64,000 nt of DNA from an uncultured Eubacteriales bacterium (GTDB lineage Bacteria > Bacillota > Clostridia > Oscillospirales > Acutalibacteraceae). Where the stretch lies: the NCBI GenBank assembly GCA_934444365.1, contig CAKSCM010000011.1, positions 7,839 to 71,838 on the forward strand, in the 5' to 3' direction. Position numbers and translations under genes: made by a program. This document shows, piece after piece, positions 8,410 through 17,413 of the stretch. The notes beneath the pieces are model-generated. The model was not told the origin of the DNA and did not search any database. It was given only the letters and a program-made list of their open reading frames with translations. Positions within the stretch are counted from its first letter, which is position 1, and every line of letters starts with the position of its first letter.

Positions 8410-9786
8410 ATGAATAAAAATTTTGATTTTAAGCCCCAGACCGTAACGGTACGGGATTTTACCGTCGACGCACAGGGCATCGCCGCCACCGATTCGGGTA
8501 CGGTATTTATTCCCGGATGTGTGCCCGGGGATACCGTTAAGGTGATATCGATTAAAAAACATAAGAATTACATATCGGCCGAAAAATTCGATATTGTTTC
8601 TCCCTCTCCCGACCGTATAAAGCCCGACTGTCCCGTATTCGGCGAATGCGGCGGCTGCTCATTCCGGTCGATAACCTATGCTTCCGAGCTTAATTTCAAG
8701 CAAAAAACGGTGGAAAACGCATTGCGGAGAATAGGAAAAATAACAGCGGAAATAAGGCCGATTGTCGGCGCTGAAAATCCCCTCAGGTACAGGAACAAGG
8801 CCCAGCTTCCCGTCTCGCGCGACAAAAAGGGAACCTTTGCCGGATTTTACTCCCGGGGCAGCCACTCGGCGGTGCGCTGCACGAGCGACTGTCTTTTGCA
8901 GTCCGAGATATTCTCTCATATAGCAAAGCTCATGTGCATGTTTATGGACGAAAAAAACATCCCCTGCTACAACGAAAAAACCTCGTCGGGGCTTGTCCGG
9001 CATATCTTTTTGCGCTGCACAAGCGACGGCAGAATAATGGTTTGTATCGTTATAAACGGCGATAAAATGCCGTTTGAGGAAGAGCTTGTAAAGCTGCTTA
9101 CATGTAAATTTCCGTCGATTGAAAGTATAATCCTCAACATAAACAAAAAAAGCACCAACGTCATCCTCGGCGACAAAATGCGCAATATCTACGGCCGGGG
9201 ATTTATTGAGGACACCCTTTGTTCCCTTAAATTCCGAATTTCGCCGAATTCCTTTTATCAGGTCAATCACGATCAGGCCGAACGGCTGTACAAAAAGGCG
9301 GCCGAATATGCGAATCCTGAGGGCAAAAACCTTATAGATATGTATTGCGGAGTGGGAACCGTAGGGCTTAGCATGGCCGATAAAGCAAAGAGCATAATCG
9401 GTGTGGAAATAGTGGAAAAGGCCGTAAAGGACGCGGCCGAAAACGCAAAATTAAACGGCATAAATAACGCTCGGTTCATTTGCGGCGACGCTTCTTTAGC
9501 GGCCGAAAAATTAAGCGGCGAGGGAATAAAGGCCGATGTTGTAATACTCGATCCTCCGCGAAAAGGGTGCGACGGCGCTCTTATATCCGTGCTTTGCAAA
9601 AGGATAAAGCCCGAGCGGATAGTTTACATTTCGTGCAACCCGGCCACCCTCGCGCGCGACTGCGCCGAGTTTGAAAAAAACGGATACACATTTAAAGAAG
9701 CGACCCCGTTTGATTTATTCCCCCGTACCGGCCATACAGAATGTGTTGTGAAGCTCACTCGGACCGGGTTAAGCGAGCAGGATTGA
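8410..9786 (+). CDS. rlmD: 23S rRNA (uracil-5-)-methyltransferase, RlmD/RlmCD type
   Basis: 458 residues, the normal length for RlmD/RlmCD. Residues about 8-62 form a TRAM RNA-binding domain. Fe-S cysteines lie in CPVFGECGGC, the SAM site in DMYCGVGTVGL and ILDPPRKGCD, the catalytic Cys in YISCNPATLARDC and the catalytic Glu in GHTECV. It uses an iron-sulphur cluster and SAM to methylate uridines of 23S rRNA (U747 and/or U1939 in relatives). ATG preceded by AAAGGAGG. It is a divergent neighbour and distant paralogue of the gene at 6791-8026, which may split the targets with it. Confidence 0.92.
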   Translation: MNKNFDFKPQTVTVRDFTVDAQGIAATDSGTVFIPGCVPGDTVKVISIKKHKNYISAEKFDIVSPSPDRIKPDCPVFGECGGCSFRSITYASELNFKQKTVENALRRIGKITAEIRPIVGAENPLRYRNKAQLPVSRDKKGTFAGFYSRGSHSAVRCTSDCLLQSEIFSHIAKLMCMFMDEKNIPCYNEKTSSGLVRHIFLRCTSDGRIMVCIVINGDKMPFEEELVKLLTCKFPSIESIILNINKKSTNVILGDKMRNIYGRGFIEDTLCSLKFRISPNSFYQVNHDQAERLYKKAAEYANPEGKNLIDMYCGVGTVGLSMADKAKSIIGVEIVEKAVKDAAENAKLNGINNARFICGDASLAAEKLSGEGIKADVVILDPPRKGCDGALISVLCKRIKPERIVYISCNPATLARDCAEFEKNGYTFKEATPFDLFPRTGHTECVVKLTRTGLSEQD

Positions 9787-9812
9787 TGTTCAGTAAAAAA
9801 AGGTGATGCAAG

Positions 9813-10673
9813 ATGAACATAATTGATGCAACAAAGGGTATGCTTTCGGCTTTTGATATGCAGCAATTCGATATAGAAATGTGGAAAACCTATATGAATT
9901 CTTCTCTGCCACAGGCAAAGGAGATATGCATTCAGGACGTGGAAGATTGTATCTCAGCAGCGGGTTTATCATGGGAAAGGGATTATCTTCCTGTTTTGAA
10001 TGCCGTCCCTCACAACATTATAAAACTTGATGAAATTACTCAATCATTTTATAAGATCACAGAGAGTCTGGCTGAAAAGATTTTTGAGAAATTCATCAAG
10101 TTTTTGGATGTAGATATCATTCTTTACCTCGGCCTGTGCAACGGTGCAGGATGGGTCACAACGATCAACGGCAAAACAACAGTGTTACTCGGGATAGAAA
10201 AAATCATAGAGCTTAATTGGTGCGGTATAGATCCCATGAACGGCTTAATCCTTCACGAACTTGGCCACGTTTACCAAGCTCAGTACGGTATATTGCATCG
10301 GGAGCTCGAGTCAGCAAAGGATCAATTTCTTTGGCAGCTATTCACGGAGGGGATAGCTATGGTATTCGAACAGGAAATAGTCGGGAATCCGGAATACTAT
10401 CATCAGGCTACAGCAAAATGGAAAACCTGGTGTTCTCAGAACGTTCGGTTTATCAGCCGATCGTTTGCCGATGACTTGGATACTATGACAAGAGAGAATC
10501 AGCGCTACTTTGGCGACTGGACCTGTTTTAATGGATATTGTGATGTCGGGTATTACCTTGGGGCATGCTTTGTTCGTTTTCTGCTCGAATCCGATTGCTT
10601 TGATAATCTCATCTCATATGATATCGATGAGGTTAGATCGGGATTCGGGATGTTTTTGAATTTGAAGCCGTGA
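9813..10673 (+). CDS. Putative zinc metallopeptidase-like protein (HExxH)
   Basis: 286 residues, no signal peptide or membrane span. The centre carries ILHELGHVYQ, an HExxH zinc motif, followed about 40 residues later by LFTEGIAMVFE, whose Glu could be the third ligand as in gluzincins. I cannot name the family with confidence; substrate unknown. SD AGGTGA precedes the ATG. Codon use differs from the neighbours (many A/T-ending codons, fewer GCC/GGC), which suggests transfer. It starts only 26 nt after rlmD ends, but its composition argues against a shared history. Confidence 0.7.
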   Translation: MNIIDATKGMLSAFDMQQFDIEMWKTYMNSSLPQAKEICIQDVEDCISAAGLSWERDYLPVLNAVPHNIIKLDEITQSFYKITESLAEKIFEKFIKFLDVDIILYLGLCNGAGWVTTINGKTTVLLGIEKIIELNWCGIDPMNGLILHELGHVYQAQYGILHRELESAKDQFLWQLFTEGIAMVFEQEIVGNPEYYHQATAKWKTWCSQNVRFISRSFADDLDTMTRENQRYFGDWTCFNGYCDVGYYLGACFVRFLLESDCFDNLISYDIDEVRSGFGMFLNLKP

Positions 10674-10991
10674 ATAGCGGACCGGATTTGTTTTCGCGAA
10701 CGGATAGAGCTTATGACATCAAAAACAGACGTTTTGAGACATATCGAGACTTTGCAAAGCGCACGACGTATTTACCGCATATCATATGTGGTCAGACAAG
10801 GCGAAATCCACAGCGCATACTTGCCGTATCGCAAGGGCTATAGCTTAGCATATGCGTATTTGAGCTTGCCAAAACCGACACAGGGTTTACATCCCGTCGG
10901 CTTAAAACATAAAATGTCATTACCTATTAATATCGCACATACCGTAGTAAAAAATAGATTATCGACGGATTTTGGAGGGATCACGCCCTAA
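10674..10991 (+). other. Region without a convincing gene; possible gene remnant
   Basis: It shares the unusual composition of the preceding gene. A 92-codon frame (10713-10991) has no SD and ends right before dusB. A second frame (about 10688-10840) encodes a basic stretch (RAYDIKNRRFETYRDFAKR) without a start. Either could be the remains of a longer imported gene. GGAGGG at 10974-10979 may serve dusB, though its spacing is long. Confidence 0.3.
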
Positions 10992-11990
10992 ATGCAGGAA
11001 AGAACAATACAACTCGGAAATTTAACCCTTCGCGGCTTTGCTGCCCTTGCCCCTATGGCAGGGGTTGCCGACCGAAGCATGCGACGTCTTTGCATGGAAC
11101 ACGGCGCCGCATTCTGCGTCGGCGAGCTCGCCTCGGCAAAGGGAATCGCCTTAAAGGATAAAAAATCACAGGAGTTTTTGACCGTTTCGGCGGACGAACG
11201 CCCCATGGGAATACAGCTTTTCGGATGCGAGCCCGAAACAATGGCGCTTGCGGCAATATCGGCCGAAAAAAACTCCCCGGATTTTATAGATATAAATATG
11301 GGCTGTCCCGCCCCGAAGGTCGCCTCAAACGGCGCCGGCAGCGCACTTATGCTCGATGAAAAGCTGGCCGGACAAATAGTCGCTGCCGTCAGAAAAAGCG
11401 TTAAATGCCCCGTAACGGTAAAAATGAGGAGCGGATGGGACGACGAGCACAAAAATGCCGTGGATTTGGCCCGTATATGCCAGAATGAAGGAGCCGACAT
11501 GATAACGGTGCACGGCCGGACCAAAAAGCAGGGATATCGTCCGCCTGCCGACCTTGACATAATAGCGAGTGTCAAATCGGCCGTAAAAATCCCCGTTATC
11601 GGCAACGGCGACATAATGTCTCCGGCCGACGCCGAAAAAATGCTCGAATACACCGGATGCGATATGGTTATGGTCGGCCGGGCCGCCAACGGCAACCCGT
11701 GGATCTTCGACCAGATAAACGCATATCTTAAAACCGGAGAAATCTTACCTCCCGTTTCGCTTGAAAAACGGCTTGAAACCCTGTTAAGACAGGCAGAATT
11801 CGCCTGCGACGAAAAGGGCGAAAAAATGGCAATGCTGCAAATGCGCAAGCATGCGGCATGGTATTTAAAAGGAATACGGGGCGCGGCGCTTTTAAGAGGA
11901 AAATGCTCGTCGCTTCGCACCTTTGAGGATCTCGAAAAAATGGTAAACGAAATAACCGAAGACCTCGGTACGTATGACAAAGACCGATAA
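10992..11990 (+). CDS. dusB: tRNA-dihydrouridine synthase (DusB/NifR3 family)
   Basis: 332 residues, usual family length. FMN-dependent enzyme that reduces uridines in the tRNA D-loop. The (beta/alpha)8 barrel begins with LAPMAGVADRSMRRLC. The catalytic Cys is C105 in NMGCPAPKV. The phosphate and flavin binding segments VHGRTKKQGY and IGNGDIMSPADA are present, and the C-terminal RNA-binding helical part is intact. The ATG follows the preceding frame with no gap. A terminator lies downstream at about 12077. Confidence 0.93.
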   Translation: MQERTIQLGNLTLRGFAALAPMAGVADRSMRRLCMEHGAAFCVGELASAKGIALKDKKSQEFLTVSADERPMGIQLFGCEPETMALAAISAEKNSPDFIDINMGCPAPKVASNGAGSALMLDEKLAGQIVAAVRKSVKCPVTVKMRSGWDDEHKNAVDLARICQNEGADMITVHGRTKKQGYRPPADLDIIASVKSAVKIPVIGNGDIMSPADAEKMLEYTGCDMVMVGRAANGNPWIFDQINAYLKTGEILPPVSLEKRLETLLRQAEFACDEKGEKMAMLQMRKHAAWYLKGIRGAALLRGKCSSLRTFEDLEKMVNEITEDLGTYDKDR

Positions 11991-12076
11991 CAATTTGTCT
12001 TTTCGGTTTTTGATATACGCTCTTAATGACTAGGGAATTTCGGGTAAAAAACGGTATTCGTTAAATAAAAAACAAA

Positions 12077-12109
12077 AAGGAGTCGTATGACCCCTCCTTG
12101 TCTTTTTTT
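12077..12109. terminator. Bidirectional terminator between dusB and the HIT gene
   Basis: AAGGAG (12077-12082) pairs with CTCCTT (12094-12099), followed by a T-run and preceded by an A-run. It sits between convergent genes. Confidence 0.65.
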
Positions 12110-12155
12110 ACGGTAACAGCCTGTTCTGTTACCTATTTACCTATTGCCCGTTACA

Positions 12156-12494
12156 TCAGCCCGGCGGCCAGGCAAGGCTCCTGCCGGCCAGCATATGAAA
12201 ATGCAGATGCTGAACCGTCTGTCCGCCGTCCTCGCCGCAATTGTTGACTATTCTGAAGCCCTTTTCGAGACCGTTTTCCTTAGCGAGCTTCGCCGCCACC
12301 TCGAAAACATGCGCAACAACCGTACTGTTGGACGAATCGATCTCCATAGCCGAAGAAATATGCTCCTTAGGAATTATGAGCACATGAAAGGGCGCCTGCG
12401 GTGTAATATCCTTAAAGGCAAGCACCTGATCGTCCTCGTAAACCTTGGTGCTGGGAATATTCCCAGCTGCTATCTCGCAAAAAAGACAGGACAT
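12156..12494 (-). CDS. HIT-family nucleotide hydrolase (HinT-like)
   Basis: 112 residues. The histidine triad is VQHLHFHMLAG near the C-terminus, and the N-terminal CLFCEIAAGNIPS holds the two zinc cysteines. Family members hydrolyse purine nucleoside phosphoramidates and aminoacyl-adenylates in the cytoplasm. SD AAAGGAGAG precedes the ATG. Last gene of the minus-strand cluster that starts with the beta-CASP hydrolase. A conserved-looking dyad lies between it and nth. Confidence 0.93.
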   Translation of the reverse strand: MSCLFCEIAAGNIPSTKVYEDDQVLAFKDITPQAPFHVLIIPKEHISSAMEIDSSNSTVVAHVFEVAAKLAKENGLEKGFRIVNNCGEDGGQTVQHLHFHMLAGRSLAWPPG

Positions 12495-12545
12495 TTTATC
12501 TCTCCTTTACATCCGGCAACGGCTTTTTGCTCGCCGATGACCATT

Positions 12546-12570
12546 GTGTTGTACCTATACGGTGCAACAC
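12546..12570. promoter_or_regulatory. 25-bp dyad element GTGTTG-N13-CAACAC (copy A)
   Basis: Perfect 6-bp arms separated by 13 bp, directly after the nth stop codon and about 50 nt before the HIT start. A copy matching at 20 of 25 positions lies at 47491-47515 upstream of asnA. No T-run follows on the minus strand, so a terminator is unlikely. It may be an operator or an RNA hairpin. Confidence 0.4.
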
Positions 12571-12571
12571 T

Positions 12572-13216
12572 TTATTTATTATTTTTATATTTACCCGCCC
12601 CGGCGCACACGCCGCAAAGCGGACAGATATCGCATTTAGGGGAACGGGCCGTGCATATTTCCCGGCCGAACAGCACAAGTCTGTGGCAAAAATCGTTGGA
12701 TTTTTCGGGATTCAAAATCCCTTTAAGCTGCATTTCCACCTTGTAAGGATCGGTGCTGTCGCACAGTCCCAAACGGCCGGAAATCCGTATGCAGTGGGTA
12801 TCGGCCACCACCGCCGGATATCCGTATATATCCCCCATTACAAGGTTGGCCGTTTTTCTCCCGACCCCGGGGAGCTGAATAAGATCCTCAAGCGTTCCCG
12901 GCACCTCGCCGTCAAAACGGTCGATTATAACGCGGCACATATCGACAATGCTTTTGGCCTTTGTACGGTAGAGTCCGCACGATTTTATAAGCTCTTCAAC
13001 CTCTTTTACATCGGCCGAGGCAAAGGCATACACATCGGGAAAACGCTTAAAAAGCCCGGGCGTTACCATGTTGACCCTCGCGTCGGTACATTGAGCCGAA
13101 AGTCTGGTCGCAATAAGCAGCTGGAGCGCATTTTGCGATTCGAGCGAGCACACGGCGCCGGGATATTTTTCCTCAAGCAGCCTTACACACTCGGCCGCCC
13201 TTTGTTTTTTAGTCAA
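12572..13216 (-). CDS. nth: Endonuclease III
   Basis: 214 residues, standard length. DNA glycosylase/AP lyase for oxidised pyrimidines. The helix-hairpin-helix LPGVGRKTANLV contains catalytic K121, and D139 lies in VVADTHCIRISGRLGL. The 4Fe-4S cluster motif is C-x6-C-x2-C-x5-C in CTARSPKCDICPLCGVC. It starts 5 nt after the nif3-like stop codon, so it is co-transcribed with it. Confidence 0.96.
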   Translation of the reverse strand: MTKKQRAAECVRLLEEKYPGAVCSLESQNALQLLIATRLSAQCTDARVNMVTPGLFKRFPDVYAFASADVKEVEELIKSCGLYRTKAKSIVDMCRVIIDRFDGEVPGTLEDLIQLPGVGRKTANLVMGDIYGYPAVVADTHCIRISGRLGLCDSTDPYKVEMQLKGILNPEKSNDFCHRLVLFGREICTARSPKCDICPLCGVCAGAGKYKNNK

Positions 13217-13221
13217 GGCAT

Positions 13222-14013
13222 TTACCTCCGAAAAGAATACCGTATGGGGTCATCGGCCGGAATGATACACACTTCGCACTCCGGAAATTCACCCTCAAGC
13301 CTTTTGCTCAGCGCCCCGACTATAACGTTCTCGCTTGCAAAATGCCCCACATCTATAACGCTAAGGCCATTTTCCAGAGCAAGCAGGAATTCGTGATATC
13401 CGATATCGCCCGATATCAGCGCGTCGGCCCCGTTGCAAAGGGCGGATTTTATTAAATCTCCGCCGGCGCCCGAGCATACCGCAACCGTTTTAATTTTTCT
13501 TCCCGAATCGACAAAGCGAGCGCCGTAAGCTCCGGTGCATTCCACGGCATAATCGGCAAGCGTCTTAGCGCTTGCCCCGTCGCCGAACCTGTCAGACGGG
13601 AGCCTGCCTATGCGCGCAATGGCCGGAAATCCGAGATATTCGGGATCGTTCAAATCCTTTACGCTTTCAAGTCCGAGGCATCCGCAAAGCACGTCGTTAA
13701 CGCCGCCGACCGCCGCGTCGAGGTTGGTGTGGGCGCATATCGCGGCAATCCTGCCGGCGGCAAGCTCATACGCCGCATCCCCAGGAGCGAGCCGTTTAAG
13801 GGGATGAAAAATAACCGGATGATGGCTCACAATAAGATCTATTCCGTTTTCGGAGGCATAACGCACGTTGTCAGGCGTTATATCAAGGCACACGCCTATT
13901 TTCGTCACCTCGTCGCCGCCACTGCCGACAAGCAATCCGGCATTATCGAAGGGAAGCTGGGTATCAAACGGAGCAATAGAATCCAAAAATAAGAAAACAT
14001 CATTAACCGTCAT
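13222..14013 (-). CDS. Nif3-like dinuclear metal centre protein (YqfO/YbgI family)
   Basis: 263 residues, matching the short form without the inserted PII-like domain. Metal ligands are visible in VSHHPVIFHPLKRL, AHTNLDAA and DVGHFASENV. Family members are annotated as GTP cyclohydrolase 1 type 2 homologues, but the true reaction is unclear. It lies between maf and nth in a tight minus-strand cluster. Confidence 0.92.
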   Translation of the reverse strand: MTVNDVFLFLDSIAPFDTQLPFDNAGLLVGSGGDEVTKIGVCLDITPDNVRYASENGIDLIVSHHPVIFHPLKRLAPGDAAYELAAGRIAAICAHTNLDAAVGGVNDVLCGCLGLESVKDLNDPEYLGFPAIARIGRLPSDRFGDGASAKTLADYAVECTGAYGARFVDSGRKIKTVAVCSGAGGDLIKSALCNGADALISGDIGYHEFLLALENGLSVIDVGHFASENVIVGALSKRLEGEFPECEVCIIPADDPIRYSFRR

Positions 14014-14052
14014 TTAAGTTTTTCACTCCTTATAAGGTCATTTACGGAATTT

Positions 14053-14619
14053 TCAGAAAAGCTCCCTGTATTCCCGGTAAAAACGGGAGGCCGGGAATCC
14101 CATTATGTTATAAAAATCACCCTTTATGCCCTCAATGAATTTAAGCGCTTTTCCCTGAACGGCATATGCGCCGGCTTTGTCCGCCGGCTCTCCGGTCGCA
14201 ATGTAGGATGATATTTCCTCCTCATCCATTTTTGAAAATGTGACGTACGAGGTTTCAAAAAATTCGCTTAAATTCCCGTTGTCAACAACGCATACCGCCG
14301 TTATGACCGAATGTGTCTTACCCGATAAAAGCCGCAGCATTCTTTTTGCGTCATCATCACCGTGGGGTTTTCCGAGCAAAACTCCGTCAACGCAAACCAC
14401 CGTATCGGCGGCTATTATTACGGCGTTTTTATTATTTTTTGCCACATCCAGCGCCTTTGTTTTCGCGCAAAGAGCGGCAAACTTCTCAACGGAGGCGTTA
14501 CGCTCCATTTCGGGTTCGGCATCCGAAACGGATACGGTAAAATCGAGGCCTAAAAGCGATAAAATTTCTTTCCTCCTCGGAGACGCCGAGGCAAGTATAA
14601 TTTTTTTATTACACGACAT
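14053..14619 (-). CDS. maf: Maf-like nucleoside triphosphate pyrophosphatase
   Basis: 188 residues. The N-terminal ILASASPRRKEILSLLG is the Maf signature loop, and AADTVVCVDG holds the catalytic Asp. Maf proteins hydrolyse dTTP, UTP or modified nucleotides and are linked to septum formation and nucleotide-pool cleaning. The start ATG lies one base after the stop of the beta-CASP gene. Confidence 0.93.
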   Translation of the reverse strand: MSCNKKIILASASPRRKEILSLLGLDFTVSVSDAEPEMERNASVEKFAALCAKTKALDVAKNNKNAVIIAADTVVCVDGVLLGKPHGDDDAKRMLRLLSGKTHSVITAVCVVDNGNLSEFFETSYVTFSKMDEEEISSYIATGEPADKAGAYAVQGKALKFIEGIKGDFYNIMGFPASRFYREYRELF

Positions 14620-14620
14620 T

Positions 14621-16225
14621 TTACCGGTCCCACTTGTTGCAAAGATCGTTTATATCCCTTGTAAAGGCCGATATATCCTTGTTTGTGCCGCCCTTATTGT
14701 GCTCGACCACCTCCATAAGCCGCCGTGCTGCGGTAAGAAGCTTTTCAAACAGGGTCGCAACCGTGCGCGTTGCGATGCTGCTTTCCTTGACAAGCCTTGT
14801 TTTATTGCCCTCGGCAAGGCAGGTATCGTTTGTAAGATCGTAAACGGCGCCGTTATATGGAGCACACGATTTATATCCCAAGCTTTCCGCAACCTTGCCG
14901 GCGAATATAGTGCAAACCGAATCCTCTCCGTGGTTTACAAATACCCTTGTCGGCGTGTTTTTAAGGGCTGACAGCCAATCAAGCAGCATTTTGCTGTCGG
15001 CATGGCCGCTGATACCTTCTATAGTCTCAATATGTGCATTTACCTGCACCGTTTCGCCGAAGAGCTTTACCGTCTTTGCGCCCTCGACAATAGCGCGGCC
15101 GAGGGTCCCGTTCGACTGATATCCGACAAAAAGGACGGTGCATTCACGCCGCCAGAGATTGTGCTTCAAATGATGGCGTATACGTCCGGCTTCGCACATT
15201 CCGCTCGCCGAAATTATCACCTTGGGCGACGGATCGTCGTTTATAAGCATGGATTCATCGGTCGTTACGGCCGTTTTGAGTCCTTCAAAGTTCAGCGGAT
15301 TTATTCCTTTTTTTATGAGTGCCAGGGTATCCTCGTCATAGTAATCCATCATATCTCCGGCATAGATACGCGTTGCCTCTATGGCGAGCGGACTGTCTAT
15401 ATACACCGGGAAATCGTTATATTTTCCGAGAGCGCCCCGCTGTTTTATCTCGCTTATTATGTAAAGCAGCTCCTGCGTTCTTCCGACGGCAAAGGACGGA
15501 ATAACGACGTTTCCGCCCCTGTCAAAGGTCTCTTTAAGTACACATACAAGCTGGCTTGCATAATCCTTCCGCGGGCCGTGCAGCCGGTCGCCGTAGGTCG
15601 ATTCTATAATTACGTAATCGGCCTTATCGGGCTTTTCGGGATCTCTTATAAGCGGACGGGAAACGTTTCCTATATCGCCCGAAAAAAGCACCGTTTTTGA
15701 AGTGCCGTTTTCGTTTACGGTTATTTCTATACTCGAAGAACCGAGCAGATGACCGGCATCAATGAAGCGTATTTTAATACCGTCGAAAATATCGTAGGTC
15801 TTTTTGTAATCACAGCCTTTAAAAAGCGGCATAGTATTGGCGACATCCTCCGACGTATAAAGCGGAACGTAAGGTGCGGCACCCGAACGCTTGGCCTTAC
15901 GGTTGCGCCATTCCGCCTCAAATTCCTGTATGTGAGCCGAATCACGAAGCATTATGTCGCAAAGCTTTGTAGTAGCGACGGTGGCATAAATCGGTCCCGT
16001 GTATCCTTTGGCCACAAGATTCGGCAGTTTTCCCGAATGGTCAATGTGCGCATGGGTCAAAAGCACACAATCGATATCGGCCGGGTTTACCGGCAGCTCG
16101 CAGTTTTCGTAAATATCGGCACCCTGCTCCATACCGCAATCAACAAGAATATGACGTCCGGCGGCGCTCAGCAGGGTACACGATCCGGTGACCTCATGAG
16201 CCGCTCCGAGAAATTGAATGTTCAT
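14621..16225 (-). CDS. Metallo-beta-lactamase-fold hydrolase with beta-CASP domain (RNA-processing type)
   Basis: 534 residues. Zinc ligands lie in LLTHAHIDHSGKLPNL, with motif 3 and 4 in FIDAGHLLGS and VLFSGDIGN. The beta-CASP insertion carries SASGMCEAGRIRHHL and the closing segment is ISGHADSKMLLDWL. These are the marks of the YSH1/CPSF73-like branch, which acts as endo- or exoribonuclease. A C-terminal extension of about 70 residues follows the fold. First gene of a minus-strand cluster with maf, nif3-like, nth and HIT. Confidence 0.9.
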   Translation of the reverse strand: MNIQFLGAAHEVTGSCTLLSAAGRHILVDCGMEQGADIYENCELPVNPADIDCVLLTHAHIDHSGKLPNLVAKGYTGPIYATVATTKLCDIMLRDSAHIQEFEAEWRNRKAKRSGAAPYVPLYTSEDVANTMPLFKGCDYKKTYDIFDGIKIRFIDAGHLLGSSSIEITVNENGTSKTVLFSGDIGNVSRPLIRDPEKPDKADYVIIESTYGDRLHGPRKDYASQLVCVLKETFDRGGNVVIPSFAVGRTQELLYIISEIKQRGALGKYNDFPVYIDSPLAIEATRIYAGDMMDYYDEDTLALIKKGINPLNFEGLKTAVTTDESMLINDDPSPKVIISASGMCEAGRIRHHLKHNLWRRECTVLFVGYQSNGTLGRAIVEGAKTVKLFGETVQVNAHIETIEGISGHADSKMLLDWLSALKNTPTRVFVNHGEDSVCTIFAGKVAESLGYKSCAPYNGAVYDLTNDTCLAEGNKTRLVKESSIATRTVATLFEKLLTAARRLMEVVEHNKGGTNKDISAFTRDINDLCNKWDR

Positions 16226-16355
16226 TCTTCGATAACTCTCCTTAAATACTTTTTTATATTAATAAAAAATGGATAATCAATAATAATACCGCACAGCAAC
16301 CAAGACGACACGGCAAAAATCAAGCCGCAGCTTTAATTTCAAGTTTTTTGCCTAA

Positions 16356-17180
16356 TTACATTTCGGATACGGCAGACGTAACAAGTGTCTTAAACCGCTT
16401 TGAGGCCGCATCGGCTGCCGCTTGCACCTCGGCGTGAGAAAGAGGACCCTTTCCCATTCCGGCGGCGAGATTCGAAATAAGGCTTATTCCGCACACCCTC
16501 ATTTTTGCATGACGGGCGGCCATCGCCTCGCACGCCGTACTCATCCCGACGGCATCGGCGCCGAGCAACCTATACATATTTATCTCCTGCGGAGTTTCGT
16601 AATTCGGTCCGGTCGTTTGCAGATAAACGCCCTGCTTAAGGTCAATATTGCAGCCTTCGGCGGCCGATTTTATAATTTCGCTGAGCTCTTTATCGTACAC
16701 TCCGGTCATGTCGGGAAATCTGTCCCCGAGTTCGCCGACGTTTTCCCCTATAAGCGGAGAGGGCACAAAGCTTGATATATGGCCGGTTATAAGCATAAGA
16801 TCCCCTGCCGAAAAATCGGGGCAAATGCCGCCGGCAGCGTTTGTAAGAATCAGCTTTTCGGCGCCGAGGAGCCTCATCAGCCTTATCGGCATTACGACCT
16901 GCCGCATGGTATATCCCTCGTAATAATGAACCCGCCCTTGCATTACGACGGTTCTTTTCCCTCCGACGGTACCGAAAATAAATTTGCCCTTGTGTCCGGC
17001 CACGGTCGAAACGGGAAATCCCTTTATGTCGGAATAGCTTATTTCGCAAACCTTTTCCACACAGCTGTCGGCAAAATCTCCGAGTCCCGAGCCGAGCACA
17101 ATTGCCGCCTCCGGCTTAAAATCGGTTATTTTCCTTACACTTTCGACCGCTTTTTCAAGCCTTTCATATTCACTTGACAT
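16356..17180 (-). CDS. punA: Purine nucleoside phosphorylase
   Basis: Phosphorolysis of inosine/guanosine in purine salvage. I start at the ATG at 17180 (MSSEYERLEKA), preceded by GGGAGAGG at 7-nt spacing. The 48-residue upstream extension lacks an SD. This gives 274 residues, standard for the trimeric PNP family. Motifs: IVLGSGLGDFAD (phosphate loop), GRVHYYEGY, LTNAAGGICPDF, and the base-binding region with GADAVGMSTACEA. Alone in its transcript, with its own promoter. Confidence 0.94.
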   Translation of the reverse strand: MSSEYERLEKAVESVRKITDFKPEAAIVLGSGLGDFADSCVEKVCEISYSDIKGFPVSTVAGHKGKFIFGTVGGKRTVVMQGRVHYYEGYTMRQVVMPIRLMRLLGAEKLILTNAAGGICPDFSAGDLMLITGHISSFVPSPLIGENVGELGDRFPDMTGVYDKELSEIIKSAAEGCNIDLKQGVYLQTTGPNYETPQEINMYRLLGADAVGMSTACEAMAARHAKMRVCGISLISNLAAGMGKGPLSHAEVQAAADAASKRFKTLVTSAVSEM

Positions 17181-17271
17181 ACAAAGCCTCTCCCTGAATT
17201 TATTAAAAACCAACAGCATAATTGCAAAGCATTGCAAAGACGCAAAAACTCTCTTCGCATTTATCTTTTGT

Positions 17272-17300
17272 ATTATACTACTTTGCACAACCGCCCGCAA
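17272..17300 (-). promoter_or_regulatory. Promoter of punA
   Basis: Minus strand TTGCGG (17300-17295), 17-bp spacer, TATAAT (17277-17272), about 90 nt upstream of the chosen start. Confidence 0.55.
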
Positions 17301-17413
17301 GTAGGCAGTATTTTTTATGTTCAAGATTTTTTGTTCTTTCGGTGTTGCTTTTTTCTTTTGTTTAGAGTAAAATTAAATGTACTTTATTTTCAGCTTGAAG
17401 GAGTTGACATTTG

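Noticed and set aside
12527..13396. 289-codon plus-strand ORF opposite nth and the nif3-like gene
   Set aside because: Antisense shadow; nth motifs on the minus strand are complete.
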